From the NCBI GenBank assembly GCA_036365515.1, contig CM070874.1:242240430-242304429 (forward strand): a DNA stretch of 64,000 nt, written 5' to 3'. The notes beneath the pieces are model-generated. The model was not told the DNA's origin, searched no databases, and saw only the letters and a program-made list of their open reading frames with translations. The DNA is from Torymus aiolomorphi. Its lineage: Eukaryota > Arthropoda > Insecta > Hymenoptera > Torymidae. Position numbers and translations under genes: made by a program. Of this stretch, positions 22,001-33,079 are shown in pieces (position 1 is the stretch's first letter; every line of letters begins with the position of its first letter).

Positions 22001-22509
22001 TTCATCAACGAGCCGCCTCACAGGCGAGAGTGGCTCAAGATCGCCAAGCCAGCTATTATGACGCCGGCAGGCGAGAGCCAGATTTCAAGCCGGGAAACAG
22101 GGTCTGGAAGCGCAGCCACCCACTCTCCTCGGCCGCCAAGGGCGTCGCGGCGAAACTAGCGCCTAGGTTTGAAGGGCCGTATTGGATTACGGCCGTGCTA
22201 GGCTCCAACACCTACAGATTGGTAGGTGAGGGGGGCCAAATTGAGGAGATAGTGGCCGCTGACCAGCTTAAGCCCTATCGCGGTGAGTCGCCTGAGTCGA
22301 ATGGAGTCGACGCGGAAGGCGACCCCAGGGGAACGCCTGCGAGCGAACCACCCGCCCCTCAGGGGACAGGGGAGCCCCCCGAGAGCACGCGGGGGAGACC
22401 GCGGAGGGCGCGCGGCGCAACTACGGGTCCCGCCGAACCAACTTCGGTAGGACAGCGAGCCCCGAATGCTCCTCGCAGGGGACGCGGTCGGCCCCGCAAG
22501 CCTCCGTAG
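19015..22509 (+). CDS. Gypsy-2 pol polyprotein (protease-RT-RNase H-integrase)
   Basis: An open frame of 1164 codons, full length for Ty3/Gypsy pol, presumably expressed by -1 frameshift. Order: protease (ALLDPGASTTVMG, about residue 82, with D-P-G instead of D-T/S-G); RT with LDLKSAYHQIPL (motif A), RRMPYGLTNAPATFQRL (motif B) and YLDDIIV (motif C); RNase H with VQTDASDVGLGAVL, ERECLAVVW and TDHSSLRWL; integrase with H-H-C-C (HDDANAGHL ... CETCQ), the D-D-E core (AGDIIGPL, FLSDNGTEFK, NPVERANRT) and a GPY/F module (RFEGPYWITAV). The tail after about 22290 is Pro/Arg-rich. All catalytic residues I can check are present apart from the unusual DPG. Confidence 0.95.
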   Translation: MSGKRERERVEGITTAPLPDEVPKTEDVLAACDSRPAAKESAAPSPVANRGEASAKQPTDAETRWWLRIEVGEFNLCALLDPGASTTVMGSVGLQLATALDWEFVASEKRGVRLADGSRSPLLVHVMLPITVAGLTRDIRVAIMPNLDADCYLGVNFVRAFRAVLDPDTDRLFCKETEAYVELEVASLTPDPSSVAAIGLEDATDLQREELKAMVDEVLGKLPPGLGCVRDVEHQIHVGNARPIKQRHYPVSDKVQEEMHRQVCEMLNQGIIEPSKSGWSSPVVMAPKSDGTRRFCNDLRKVNAVTEPDAYPLPNMQDILRKLRKAKFISTLDLKSAYHQIPLAEEARPITAFTVPGLGLFQFRRMPYGLTNAPATFQRLIDQVLGPELEPYVYAYLDDIIVVAETFEEHKKCLKRVLERVVAAGLTLNAEKCVFCKQEVAYLGFLVNRDGTRPNPAKIEPIKNFPQPRNLRQLRRFLGTSSWYRKFIPNYATIAEPLTSLTKKNQKYEWLDEQQRAFELLKAMIMTAPVLHRPDPDGLFIVQTDASDVGLGAVLLQEVETQERVIEFASRVLTPAERNYSVTERECLAVVWAIQKFRPYIEGYEFRVVTDHSSLRWLCQMKNPTSRLARWALELQGHKFSIEHRRGALNHVADALSRIYEDEEGPEVAAVSWSTDTEDAWYREWSAKVREQPNDFPTYILVAGNLYRYRPNPDVDAALGDDEDAWKLVVPEEHCREVLQECHDDANAGHLGREKTFARVALRYYWLRYYAETQEYVRHCETCQRFKVEQRAPAGLMGRRVVDRPWQVVAGDIIGPLPRTSKGFEYIVVFQDLFSRWAEASPIRKANAKTVVGELDRKVFLRFGCPEVFLSDNGTEFKNRVVEEFLRERGVHHTNTPTYHPQANPVERANRTLKTMVASYLKERHTTWDEKLPELLFAMNTAVHSSTGVSPAMLLYGRQPEPPGTQRRLQEVAAEAPAQEESLARWRERLDALPNLHQRAASQARVAQDRQASYYDAGRREPDFKPGNRVWKRSHPLSSAAKGVAAKLAPRFEGPYWITAVLGSNTYRLVGEGGQIEEIVAADQLKPYRGESPESNGVDAEGDPRGTPASEPPAPQGTGEPPESTRGRPRRARGATTGPAEPTSVGQRAPNAPRRGRGRPRKPP
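19021..19027 (+). promoter_or_regulatory. Canonical -1 ribosomal frameshift heptamer GGGAAAC
   Basis: Gag codons read ...TGT CCG GGA AAC, so the heptamer is X-XXY-YYZ in phase. Slipping back one base continues into the pol frame (CGG GAA AGG GAG...), which is open from about 19015 to 22509. The gag stop is 16 nt downstream. This is the standard gag-pol arrangement for many Ty3/Gypsy elements and retroviruses. A downstream stem or pseudoknot was not folded. Confidence 0.75.
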
Positions 22510-22701
22510 CGCTGCGCGCCTAGCGCTTATCCCCCCCCGAGACGTGCGATAAACTACACGCGGATATAGTGTATAGGTGATGTGCCCGAGAGGCTGGAAT
22601 AAAAGGAAGGGCCTCCACCTAACCTGTTGTTTTCGCCTTATTTCTGCGCCCTTCCTCTTTTCAGATGTCGCGTACGGGGTACGCCAAATCTGGGTGGGGG
22701 G
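22510..22701 (+). other. Gypsy-2 3' untranslated region with polypurine tract
   Basis: 192 bp between the pol stop and the 3' LTR. GGGTGGGGGG immediately precedes TGTAACGGG and is the expected plus-strand primer tract. There is no room for an env gene. Confidence 0.7.
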
Positions 22702-23978
22702 TGTAACGGGTGCAGGCAATAAAGGCGAAAGAGCCGCGTGTACCGCGCCGCGAGGTTTGAATCGCGCGCGCTTGCACGTACAGCGGCTCGCTGCGCGCCA
22801 AGCGGGACGCGCGGGAGGCGAAGCAAGAAGAAGAAGAAGACGCCGCCGTGGCGCTCCGAAGGGACGCCGCGGCCATTGATGGGCAGTCTAGTCCTGTAGC
22901 GCAACAGGTGCGCACGTGCTCTCCCGCCTTTCCAGTGCCGTGCTTGCGAGTGCCCCGCGAGTGCCGCATCCCGCCCTGCGGAATAGCCCTCCGCGCCTCC
23001 GATCCGCCGCCAGCCCCGCAGCGACGCAACACCGGCTGCCTTCGCCGGCCGGGCCACTCCGCCAGCGGAAGAGCGAGAGGAGGAGAGAGAGAAAGAGGCG
23101 GCAGCCGAGGCTCGAGCAGCCACGAGGCCCGACGCCTCGCAGCGAGGAGGCGAGAGTGCGAGAGCGTGAGAGAGAGAGAGAGAGAGAGAGGGACAGACCT
23201 CGGGCGACGCGCTGGCCAGCGCCAAAGTAAGTGTGCGCTTCTTTTGTATTTTTGCTCCGTAGGTTTTGCGTGCGAGCGGCCACGCGTAAGTAGTGTAGCG
23301 CGGCTATCCGACGCCGCCTGCGTAGAGGCAAGCGGTCTCGAGTTCGAGAGCGCGGCGGCCATTTTGTGGCGTCTCGCGGCGCGGTGACGCCGGCCGTGCG
23401 ACCGGCCGACTCCGGGTAAGTCTCGGCCTGCGCGTTCGTCTTTGTAGGTGATGTTCGGGCTTCGCGCCCCTTAGCGCGATTCCTTTTTTGAACAATAAAC
23501 CTTTATTTTACTTTTTCATCGTTCGTGTCGAGTCTGTCAATTCGCGAGTAACCGTTCCCTATCTCCCCGAATACCGCCCTCTACCTTTTCAGCAGCTGCA
23601 GCTAGCCGGAGGCATCACCTCCTAGAGGAGCAACGTCAACGGGGAAATTGTAAGTGAAAGTCGCTCAGGTTAACCTGAGCGGCGTTGTACGGGAACACCG
23701 GCGAGAGTAAGTAAAGCTAGTGCATATCTAGCCGCCGGTGAATTGTGCGCCGAAGTCAGCGGCAGCAGCAGAGCGCGGCGCCGGGTCTAGTAGCAGGCGT
23801 CCTAAGCTTTCTACAGCGAAAGCCGGGCGCGCTTGTTCTGAGCCTGCGCCAACGCGCCCCGGCCGGCCGACGGGTCCGTATACAACGGCACGCTGCTCTG
23901 GGCGTAGTAGACGCCCGTATATCACCTGGCGCATCCCAGAGAGGGATTAATACCCTCTTTTAAATTCACCCCGTTACA
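22702..23978 (+). repeat. Gypsy-2 3' LTR
   Basis: 1277 bp, matching 14842-16120 at about 97% by eye. Starts TGTAACGGGTGCAGG, ends CACCCCGTTACA. Poly(A) signal AATAAA at 23494-23499; a CTT triplet following it in the 5' copy is absent here. Confidence 0.95.
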
Positions 23979-23984
23979 ATATAT

Positions 23985-24088
23985 ATATTCAAGGACATTT
24001 TTTATTATTATCTATTTTATCCTCATTTCCACCATGAAGATAATCAGAAAATTCCTTCTAGAGGGGGGGGGGGGGGAAGGCGGGGGGT
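23985..24088 (+). other. Gypsy-1 internal 3' end and polypurine tract
   Basis: The sequence ends in AGAGGGGGGGGGGGG followed by AAGGCGGGGGGT, directly before the 3' LTR start. This G-rich purine run is the plus-strand priming tract and fixes the 3' LTR boundary. Confidence 0.75.
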
Positions 24089-26015
24089 AAATGTAACGAT
24101 GACTATACCGTACATTAGATTATCCTCCCTTGAAATAATATTAATTATGTACATGATTAATAAAGGAGAAATTCTGATTATCGACGCAAATTACACTCTA
24201 TGCTATTAAGAGCTCAAACAGTACTCGACACGACATCTAACAGATAAATCTAATACCCGGTTAAAAGTGTCCCTAGGCATGGATGGACTTTACAAGAGCT
24301 CTTTTGTCACGGCGGAAAATTTGAATCTTTAACCATATTTGTTCATTAACAAAGGCATGAAGCATGAAAAATTAACTCTTTATACATGATAAAATAACAA
24401 ATGAACTGTACTTCCATACAATATAATTCAATCCATAATAGCTCACATTATAAATTTCCGATTTTGAATTACGCGCCAGATTAGTATAGATGGCATAAAA
24501 GTCAATAATACTAGATCACTGATTGTCGACCACATGTGGCTGACGCAATTAGAAAAGGACGGAGTCATGGGCGCTCGCTATGAGTGCGAGTGAGATAGAC
24601 AATGGAAATTAATAACTTAATATATTTCATTATTTATAACACGCATAGAGGTGAATGAAAACACTTTTTCGCCGAAACTAATTATGACGCACCCGTCTAT
24701 CCACTTAATTCTATGGATAATGTATTAATTGAAAAGTTGCGATACAAATTTTATGTCACAGATTTCTCAATTAATAAGGCGAATCCCGACTAACAATTTA
24801 ATGAGCATGATGTGTGGTCGTCGTAGTTTTCCGTTTTATGTCCAGTTAGACAAACCATAGGTCACAACTATCAAGAAAAGAGGAATTATGAAGTGCATGG
24901 GCATGACAGAGGGGCAAGGGGGGAGCGGAGCCAATCATCTAGGACGAATTAGCGCCACCCAGGGTGCGCACTCACAGTACAGTACTTATGGAAATTGAGT
25001 GAATGCGCATTCCCCTAGAGACAGGTAGCCAGACGATCCTTAAATAGAGGTGCGCTCTCGGCAGAGCGCTACTTCGTCAGTCACCGCGCAGCAGCGCAGG
25101 AACAGCAGTCCTTCCTCATACGAAGGGGCCGAGGTCAGAACGGGAGCAGCGCCGCCGCCACGCAGACTTGCGCATCAACCATTCCGAGTGGTGATAAGGT
25201 GAAAACTTACCAGCGCCAGGCCTATGATTATTCCCTCGGGAGAAAGTAGGCCAAGTCAAGTTGGTTTGCCCGACTTGGCGTAGCTTTGTTTTTTTTAGGA
25301 TTGTCGGGCGTAGAGGCGGAAAACTGGGGAAGGCGTAGCCTCCCCCTTGTACCCGGCAGACATGACCGCAAGGTCATTCACGCACTAGGGTGACAGGTTG
25401 CCCTGCGTTCGATTTTAGCTAGCCACACGAGAACCAGAGTTCCAATATTTTTTTATTAAACTTTATTTTTTTTTGTTAGCATAGATTTTGATTTCGTTAT
25501 TATTAGTGCATTATTATTATTTTATTATTATTTCGTCATTAGTATTTCACCAGTATTATTTCGTTGCTATTATTTCGGTAATATCTTTTTTTCTTAAATT
25601 TTATTTCGTTATTATTGTTTCGCCATTATTTAGTTCATATTCGGTTAATTATCTCACGAACGTGTGTACATGAGGTACCGATGAGGAGCAAATTTTGCAT
25701 TTTTGTATTTCGTTACATTATAATTAATAAAATTTGGTTACTTAACCTACGATATTTTTCTTTATATATTATTATTTCTTTGCTATTGTATTACTTGAAC
25801 TTCATTATATTTTTTTTTGTTTTGTTATTATGAATTTATAATATTTTAAATCCTTTTTTTTATTATTCCAGTATTTTATATTCTCTATTGAATAAAAATG
25901 GATCTTATTTTTTGTATACATGCATTTACAAATATATATATTATTTAACCGGACGTTTATCCAGTATCCACATCCCTATTCCTTAACATTTTCACCATAG
26001 TTATAAGTTTAGTGC

Positions 26016-26124
<109 letters not shown>

Positions 26125-27357
26125 CGTAATCGTTTTATTAATTGTCTTATATTAATTTCTTTATTTTATTTACGATAAACTCCTAATTTCTCTTAGTCGA
26201 GTCGATACGGGTGTATTGATTAACTTACTTCTAATGTCAGATTTAAATAATGATAATTAATTTTAAATAAATTTTCGACTTTTATTATTACGAATCACAT
26301 ACATTGATGTTGATTATACAGGGTGTTCAAAAAGTTCCAGTATGGCTGAATAACTTAAAAAATAATAGTCCTAGAGAAAAATTTTCAATACAAATTTTTT
26401 AAGAAATTTCCTTGGCTATCCGACGGTGACCTTGGCTTCAACCTCGAATCTGACTTTCAAGGTCATTTGAAGGTCAAAGTAATTTTTTTAAATGGGAATC
26501 CCTATTTTTGACACCGGAAATTGATAGAGCGGAAAATTTTACGTTCGAGGATGTCCTTGACCATTTCTAAAATTTGACCTTGGACGGTCATTGTGAAGGT
26601 CAAATGTGGAAATAATGCTATTCCAAAAGTGGTTACGGTAATGCGAAAAAATAATGCCTTAGTTTTTATTAGCGACCTGGTGATAACCATGGATTTGATT
26701 ATGACGTTGACCAAGTCAAGTCAATTTTTTCAAATGAGACCCTATACTTTTGAGACCGGAAATGAGAAGAGTGGGAAATTTTACGTTCCAATATGTCCTT
26801 TTTAAGAGCTTATCTTGAGCGGTCATGGTTTTACGTACAAGCATGTCCTTGTCTATTTAGAAAATTTCATCTTGAACACTTATGATTCGTCATTTCAAAT
26901 TTTTCTATCTCCAGATTCAAAATCAACGATTCTAAAAACCTCTTGATACAATTTTCGAGAAACATTATTATCTATTCACTAACAATTTCAAATTTAGTGA
27001 TTCAAAAGAAAACTTTGAAATTAAACTTCGTTTTCCTTTAGTAGATCTTTCTATTTAGTAAAAATTTTTCTATTTTATACTATGTAGATGAAATTACTAA
27101 TATCAATTCTAAGATGCTCTTCTAGGTTTTTTCGAAAGTCCCATGTTTTTTTGATTGTTTGAAATATTCTGTAGAATATTTAAAATTATTAGATATACTG
27201 CATCAAAAAATATTACGAGTATTTTCTGTTAATTTGTCTTCCTACTTTATTTTCAGTTATTTCATTTTTCGATTTCTATCTAGGCTACAGTTAATTTTTT
27301 GTAGGTTTTGGTGATTTAAATTTTATTTAATCACTTAAATAGTTTCCTGAAAGAACG

Positions 27358-28435
27358 ATGGTGCAATTAACTGAGAGAGAGCGAATAAAGATTCTCATGA
27401 TAAGAGGTTACGGTGATCAAGAGAGATCGTTAGAATAAGTTTGCACTATATTCAATAGAGATTTTCCAAGAATCGAACCAATTTCAAAGAATACTGTTAA
27501 GATTACGATTGACCGCTATAATTTAACAGGTAGTGTAAAGGATCTCCCTAGATCTGGTCGTCCTGCAACAGCTACGAATGAAGATAATCAGATGAATGTT
27601 GCGTTATCAGTCACAGAAGATCCTCATAAGTCAGTCAGAAAAGTAAATTAACAACATAATCTCAGCGTTGGTTCAGTTCACAATATTTTAAAACAAAAAC
27701 TCAAATTCCATCCATTCAAAGTAAAGCTTGTGCTTGAGTTTAATGAAGATGATCCAGACAGACGTGTCGAGTTTTGTGAAAATATGATGGACCGAATCAT
27801 AGGTGACGATAGTTTTCCAAGTCATATTGTTTTATCTGATGAAGCTACGTTTGAATTAAACGATAATGTCAATAGACATAATATGAGGTATTGGAGTGCT
27901 GATAATCCACACTGGATGATTGATAGTCGATCGACTCAATACCCTCAAAAAATTAACGTCTGGGCAGGTATGATTGACAGCAGGATTGTTGGACCATTTA
28001 TTATTGAGGGTAATCTTACTGCTGAAAAATATGAAAATTTGTTACGAAACGATGTCATTCCGACAATTCAGGCAATCGTTGACAATGAATTCCAAAACAC
28101 TTGATTCCAGCAGGATGATGCCGGTCCTCATTACGGTGTTAATGTTCGAGCGTACCATAACAATGTGTTTCCACATAGATGGATAGGACGGAGAGGCGAG
28201 ATCGAATGACCAGCTAGATCTCCCGATCTTACACTACTTGATTTTTTTATGGGGATATCTGAAGCATAGAGTATACCGAACGAAACCGACAGATATCGAA
28301 GAACTGAAACAAAATATTCGGAACGAAATAGAACAACTCGATGCAACGAAAATTCAAGATGCTGTTGGTGCGTTCTATGATCGCTTGGCATATTGTCAAC
28401 AAGTTAATGGTGAACAATTTGAACACCTAATCTAG
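27358..28435 (+). pseudogene. Mariner-type transposase, inactivated
   Basis: Starts at ATG 27358 (MVQLTERERIKILMIRGYGD) and ends at TAG after EQFEHLI. It has about 355 codons, normal for the family, with stops at about 27436, 27648, 28102 and 28207. It shows an N-terminal helix-turn-helix region with GRPATATNEDN linker, then the DDE core: LSDEATFELN, FQQDDAGPHYG and SPDLTLLDFFLWGYLK. There are 41 residues between the second and third Asp, a DD41D spacing. Similar proteins are common in Hymenoptera. The stops make it non-functional. Confidence 0.88.
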
Positions 28436-28439
28436 GTGT

Positions 28440-28925
28440 ATGTATGTAACTTTCTAAGGTACGATAGTACCTTGCCTTAACTGGCTAGGTATGATCTCCA
28501 CCTCGCCTTGACTGGCTGGGTATGATATCTCCTTGCCTTGACTGGTTGGGTATGATATCTCCTTGCCTTGACTGGTTGGGTATGATATCTCCTTGCTGTG
28601 ACTGGCTGGGTATGATATCTCCTTGCCTTGACTGGCTGGATATGATATCTCCTTGCCTTGACTGGCTCGGTATAATATCTCCTTGCCTTGACTAGCTGGG
28701 TATGATATCTCCTTGCCTTGACTGGCTCGGTATGATATCTCCTTGCCTTGACTGGCTGGGTATGATATCTCCTTGCCTCGACTGGCTGGGTATGATATCT
28801 CCTTGCCTCGACTGGCTAGATTTGATCTCTCCTTGCTTTGACTGGCTGGGTATGATATCTCCTCACCTTGGCTGGCTGGGTATGATATTTCCTTGCCTTA
28901 ACTGGCTTGGTACATATCTCCACCT
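28440..28925 (+). repeat. 30-bp minisatellite inside the mariner
   Basis: About sixteen tandem copies of GGTATGATATCTCCTTGCC plus TTGACTGGCTG, with minor substitutions, between the transposase stop and the right TIR. The 91-codon frame through it (ISPCLDWLGM repeats) is a product of the repeat, not a gene. Confidence 0.92.
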
Positions 28926-29575
28926 TCCCTCAAAGTCAAGGACAAGGTTAAACCCATGGTCATCATCAGGTTGCTAATAAAAATTAATTCGTTATTGTTT
29001 CGCATTACCGTAACCGCCTTTGGAATAGCTCCATTATTTCCACATTTGACCTTCACCATGACCTTCCAAGGTCAAATTTTAGAAATGGTCAAGGACATAC
29101 TCGAACGTAAAATTTTCCGCTCTATTCATTTCCGGTGTCAAAAATAGGGATTCCTATTTAAAAAATCACTTTGACCTTCAAATGACCTTGAAGGTCAGAT
29201 TCGAGGTCGAAACCAAGGTCACCGCCGGATAGCCAAGGAAATTTCTTAAAAAATTTGTATTGAAAGTTTTTCTCTAGGACAATTATTTTTTAAGTTATTC
29301 AGCTGTACTGGGACTGTTTGAACACCCTGTATATGGATTATTGATACTTCTTATAATTATTAAACTATCTATCTCACATTATTTTAAAATATTAAATTCA
29401 CATATATCTCATTATATATTAACTAAGATCAAGAAGGATAGCAGAAGCCGAGCATATAACCTTGCTATCGTCTCCGAGGACTGCACCAAGGCTGATCTAG
29501 ACACATACTAACCACCATTGCACATAGGTGGTTTCAGGTACTCTTTATTCCTCTCCCATCCCAACGAACCTTACA

Positions 29576-30650
29576 CAATTGTTGTAGAAATAATTTTGCA
29601 TGGTTTTATTTAATATCGCAGTAATTGATTGTTTTATCGATCTGCAATGAAAATTGTTTTTATGGTTCTGCATGTTATAAACAACGGCAACAATTGATCA
29701 TACCCTTATCAATTAACAACCAAGGACTGTTTTCCTAATTTTCCATGATATTTTATGATCTGAAGCACACGATAATTTCTTTATTTTACAATCAAAAATA
29801 GTTATTATAATTTATTATGATTTAATCTGCAGTAATTCATAATTTCTTTATAAATTTGCAATCATAGATCGTTTTCATAATGTTGCATGGTATTTATATA
29901 AGTATTTTTTATTTGTCGATCTATAATGAAATATTATATTTACGATATTGCATGTTATCGTAAAATACTGCCAAAATTGATAATTTCTTTATAAATTTGC
30001 AATCATAGATCGTTTTCATAATGTTGTATGGTATCTATATAAGTATTTCTTATTTATCGTTCTATAATCAAATATTATTTTTATGTTCTGGCATGTGATC
30101 GCAAATACTGCAGTAATTAATAATTTCTTCATAAATTTGCAATCATAGATCATTTTCATAATGTTGCATGCTATCTATATAAGTATTTTTTATTTATCAA
30201 TCTATAATCAAATATTATTTTTATGATATTACATGTTATCGTAAAATACTGCAGTAATTGATAAGTTCTTTATCAATTTGCAATCATAGATCGTTTTCAT
30301 AATGTTGCATGGTATTTATATAAGTATTTTTTATTTATCGATCTATAATGAAATATTATGTTTACGATATTGCATGTCATCGCAAAATACTGACAAAATT
30401 GATAATTTCTTTATCAATTTGCAATCATTGATCGTTTTTATAATGTTGCATGGTATTTATATAAGTATTTTTTATTTATCGATCTGCAATCAAATACTAT
30501 GTTTGTGATATTGCATGTTATCGTAAAATACTGCAGAAATTGATAATTTCTTTATCAATTTGCAATCATAGATTGTTTTTATAATTTTGCATGGTATTTA
30601 TATAAGTATTTTTTATTTATCGATCTGCAATCAAATGGAATTGTTACAGC
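29576..30650. repeat. 141-bp AT-rich satellite array
   Basis: The landmark AATTTCTTTATMAATTTGC recurs at about 29842, 29982, 30122, 30263, 30404 and 30545, a steady 140-141 bp. Monomers contain ATAATGTTGCATGGTATT and GATATTGCATGTTATCG. The same repeat lies left of Gypsy-1 (6250-6583), so the array existed before the insertion. Confidence 0.88.
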
Positions 30651-31175
30651 CCTTAATAATTTCTTTATCATTTATCATAAAAATAACGTATAACGTCTTA
30701 TTCTCGCTAAATTTACTTATAAGAATTCTTATTTGAAAAAAATGTACTTGATATGAATATTTTCATAATTTTTTATGAAAAAAAATTATTGCTGATATTA
30801 TGCACTCAGAGAACAACATCTTCTGTTTAAATTCGAAACTACAATATTGTAACTGTTACATATTATATTTTAATAAGGAAGAGTTTAGACGGCAAATCTC
30901 ATATTGTAACTATTACAATATCAATATTTTCAGCAATACATTGAAATTGTTTAAAAGAACACGGTGACTTAACTATTACAATGCGTATATATCGAAATAT
31001 TTAAATATACGCATGTTAATAGTTACGAATGTTACGAGGCCATGTTATTATTAAAAAAATGTTCTCAGTGCACGCCTCTGTGAGTGTTCTTGGAACTAAA
31101 AGTTCTACGCATAGATTAATTATAGCTTCAGCGCCATCTACTGTTTAATATACTGTTTAAGTAGTTGGCACCCAC
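30651..31175. other. AT-rich spacer, nothing recognised
   Basis: No frame or element end identified; some short repeated text (TAACTATTACAATATC-like) around 30850-30990. Confidence 0.4.
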
Positions 31176-32714
31176 CTACATTAGCGACTGAACCCAACAC
31201 AATTTTTGTTGAGTATCACATGGCCTTAAGTAATTAAAATTAACGTGCCCCAATGTCCTATGCCACTTTTCTTTTAAAGTCATTTTTTCATTTTTAACTG
31301 TCAAATAAAATTCTTTAATTCTTTCAATAAAACTAGTCATTTTGTAAATTCTACCAATTTTCCAAGCTATGGCAATCAATTTATTATTTTTATTATAGAT
31401 TTTAGAACTATCTCCGATAGATACTACTTTATAATTATCAGTCACTTTAGCAAAACTTATTATATTTCTATCCATATCTTTCACGTAAAATACATTTTTT
31501 AATTCAATTTCTATCTCTTCATTAAACGTTTTGAATTTACTATTTACATGACCTACTTTTGTTGCTTGCAAAATTGCACCGTCAACTACTTTAACATTAA
31601 TAGGCTCTTTCAATATAATCGCATCGCTAAAATAATTTTCATTATTAATTACGTGGTCTGTGCAACCGCTATCTAAAATCCACTCTATTTTATTTTCGTT
31701 TGCATTACCATTTCCTATATTCGCAGACTTTATTTCTACTGAAGTGTTAAACGCTTCCTTATTCTCAACGCTCTCATGACCTTGGCTGTTGTCATCACTG
31801 CCTCGCGCGCCTCGACCGCGTTGTCTGTAGCCGCTCCTTCCACGTCGGTTAAAACTTGATCCTCGCTACTAGCTTGTTTCGTGTTTACCAACACCTCCTC
31901 GCTGCTCCACGTTGCCTCTGCCGCCTCCTCGCTGCGGCGTCCCTCGATTCCAAGAATTGTTTTTCGTTGGGCAGTCGTACTGTATGTGTCCGAAACCGCC
32001 ACATACATAACATGTCTTTTTCTTCTCTTCTTTCCTTTTTTCGAACATAAAAGCGTTCGACTTTGAATTTCCACTTTCACTCTTTTCTTTTAGTTCAGAC
32101 ATTTTAATCTTATTTTTCACATATTCTACGTTTTGCTCTTCTTCTTTAAACACATCAATTAAGTCTCTTATATGACTTATCGAGTCTGGTAATGTCATTA
32201 ATATATAATTCTTTTTCTCCTTTTCTGTCACATTTGCACCAGCTTCTTTCAATTCGTTCACCGATTTTTCAAATTCGTTAAAGAAATCTGTTGAATTACT
32301 AAAATCTTTTAATTTCAAATTTTCTAATTTATTTCTCCACAGTATCTGGAGAGCTGTCGATTCTTTCAAATATGTGCTATCAAATTTTCTCATAATATCA
32401 AACGCCGTTTCTTTGTCACTTATCAATTCCATTTGTTTGTTTGAAATTGCACTATAAATATAATTTATAGCTTGCACGTCTCTTTCGTCCCAATCAACTT
32501 TGTCGCCTTCCGTTTTTGCACGTGTAGCTACAATCTCACACTTTTTCATCTTTAAATACATTAATATGCGTTTCTTCCAATTACTGTATTCTTGTCCATC
32601 AAAAATAGGTATTTTTACTTCCTGCACGTTTTCTTCCTTTTTATCTTCTTTATTTTCAATATCAAAAAACTCTCCGTCACTTTCAGTTTCGCTTAACTTT
32701 TCACTCTTGTCCAT
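31176..32714 (-). pseudogene. Copia-1 Gag-protease-pre-integrase, two adjacent stops
   Basis: The ATG is at 32714 on the minus strand. Gag (281 codons) has the UBN2/Copia-type domain (IPIFDGQEYSNWKKRILMYL, WRNKLENLKLKDFSN) and the zinc knuckle CYVCGGFGHIQYDC (C-x2-C-x4-H-x4-C, intact). It ends in two consecutive TAG codons (31871-31866). The same frame then continues through an Arg/Gly-rich stretch, the protease signature EWILDSGCTDHVINN (D-S-G) and the GAG-pre-integrase signature WHRTLGHVNFNYL, where the element is truncated. Copia elements normally encode one continuous polyprotein, so the double stop is a lesion or a read-through point. Confidence 0.88.
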
Positions 32715-32826
32715 GCGTTTTCCTTTGTTCTCGCACTACCCACGCGCTCAACTTAAAAACACTTTCCCTTTCGTAGAATGTAAGTGTTATTGCTCTCGCA
32801 AGAGACAATACCACCACTGACGATTA

Positions 32827-32845
32827 ACCAGGCACTATGCTACCA
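32827..32845 (-). other. Copia-1 primer binding site
   Basis: TGGTAGCATAGTGCCTGG immediately follows the LTR end on the minus strand. Its form resembles the initiator-tRNA half-site used by Copia elements (TGGTA...), though it is not an exact match. Confidence 0.6.
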
Positions 32846-33079
32846 TGTTGAAATCAAAGAGTTTGTTCAAATAAACCACTCAAATAACAGAAACAACAAA
32901 GAACTTTATTAAGTTAATCTTCGACGAGCTCACACTCGTTACAACCGCTCATGACGGAGGACGACAATCGAGTGAGCGCCCACTCGCTCTCGCTGTACGT
33001 TTACTGTACTTCACTCGTGTGATGGCGCTGCGCATACTCTTCCTAACTCTCTTATATAAATGCACCTTATATTCTAACA
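32846..33079 (-). repeat. Copia-1 5' LTR
   Basis: 234 bp on the minus strand, TGTTAGAATATAAGG...GATTTCAACA, short as usual for Copia. It contains TTATATAAGAG (TATA-like) and AATAAAG (poly(A)-like). Confidence 0.8.

Larger units (their letters stand above)
14842..23978 (+). mobile_element. Gypsy-2: young, nearly intact Ty3/Gypsy retrotransposon
   Basis: A 9.1-kb element with 1.28-kb LTRs, TGTARCGGG...CACCCCGTTACA termini, a primer binding site, a GC-rich leader, gag, pol in the -1 frame and a G-rich tract before the 3' LTR. By eye the LTRs differ at roughly 33 positions plus small indels (about 97% identity), so insertion is fairly recent. Its base composition is clearly GC-richer than its surroundings. 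No env is present: pol ends at 22509 and the LTR starts at 22702. The only apparent lesions are a 1-nt frameshift in gag and an altered zinc knuckle. Confidence 0.95.
26319..29329 (+). mobile_element. DD41D mariner-like transposon with long TIRs
   Basis: A 3.0-kb element starting CAGGGTGTTCAAA and ending TTTGAACACCCTG, flanked by TA (26317-26318 and 29330-29331). The uninterrupted Gypsy-1 5' LTR reads ATTATATATGG at this spot, which confirms a TA insertion. The inverted repeats extend more than 300 bp with repeated ACCTTG/CAAGGTCA motifs, far longer than classical mariner TIRs. It carries one broken transposase and a 30-bp minisatellite. Confidence 0.9.
31176..33079 (-). mobile_element. Copia-1: 5' fragment of a Ty1/Copia element
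   Basis: Read on the minus strand from an LTR at 33079 through primer site, Gag, protease and GAG-pre-integrase, then truncated at about 31190. The integrase core, RT, RNase H and 3' LTR are absent, so it is a 5' fragment. The order matches Ty1/Copia, where integrase precedes RT. Confidence 0.88.

Noticed and set aside
28702..28977. 91-codon ORF of ISPCLDWLGM repeats
   Set aside because: A translation of the 30-bp minisatellite.
28440..30650. CRISPR-like arrays
   Set aside because: Direct tandem repeats without spacers, in a eukaryotic transposon context.
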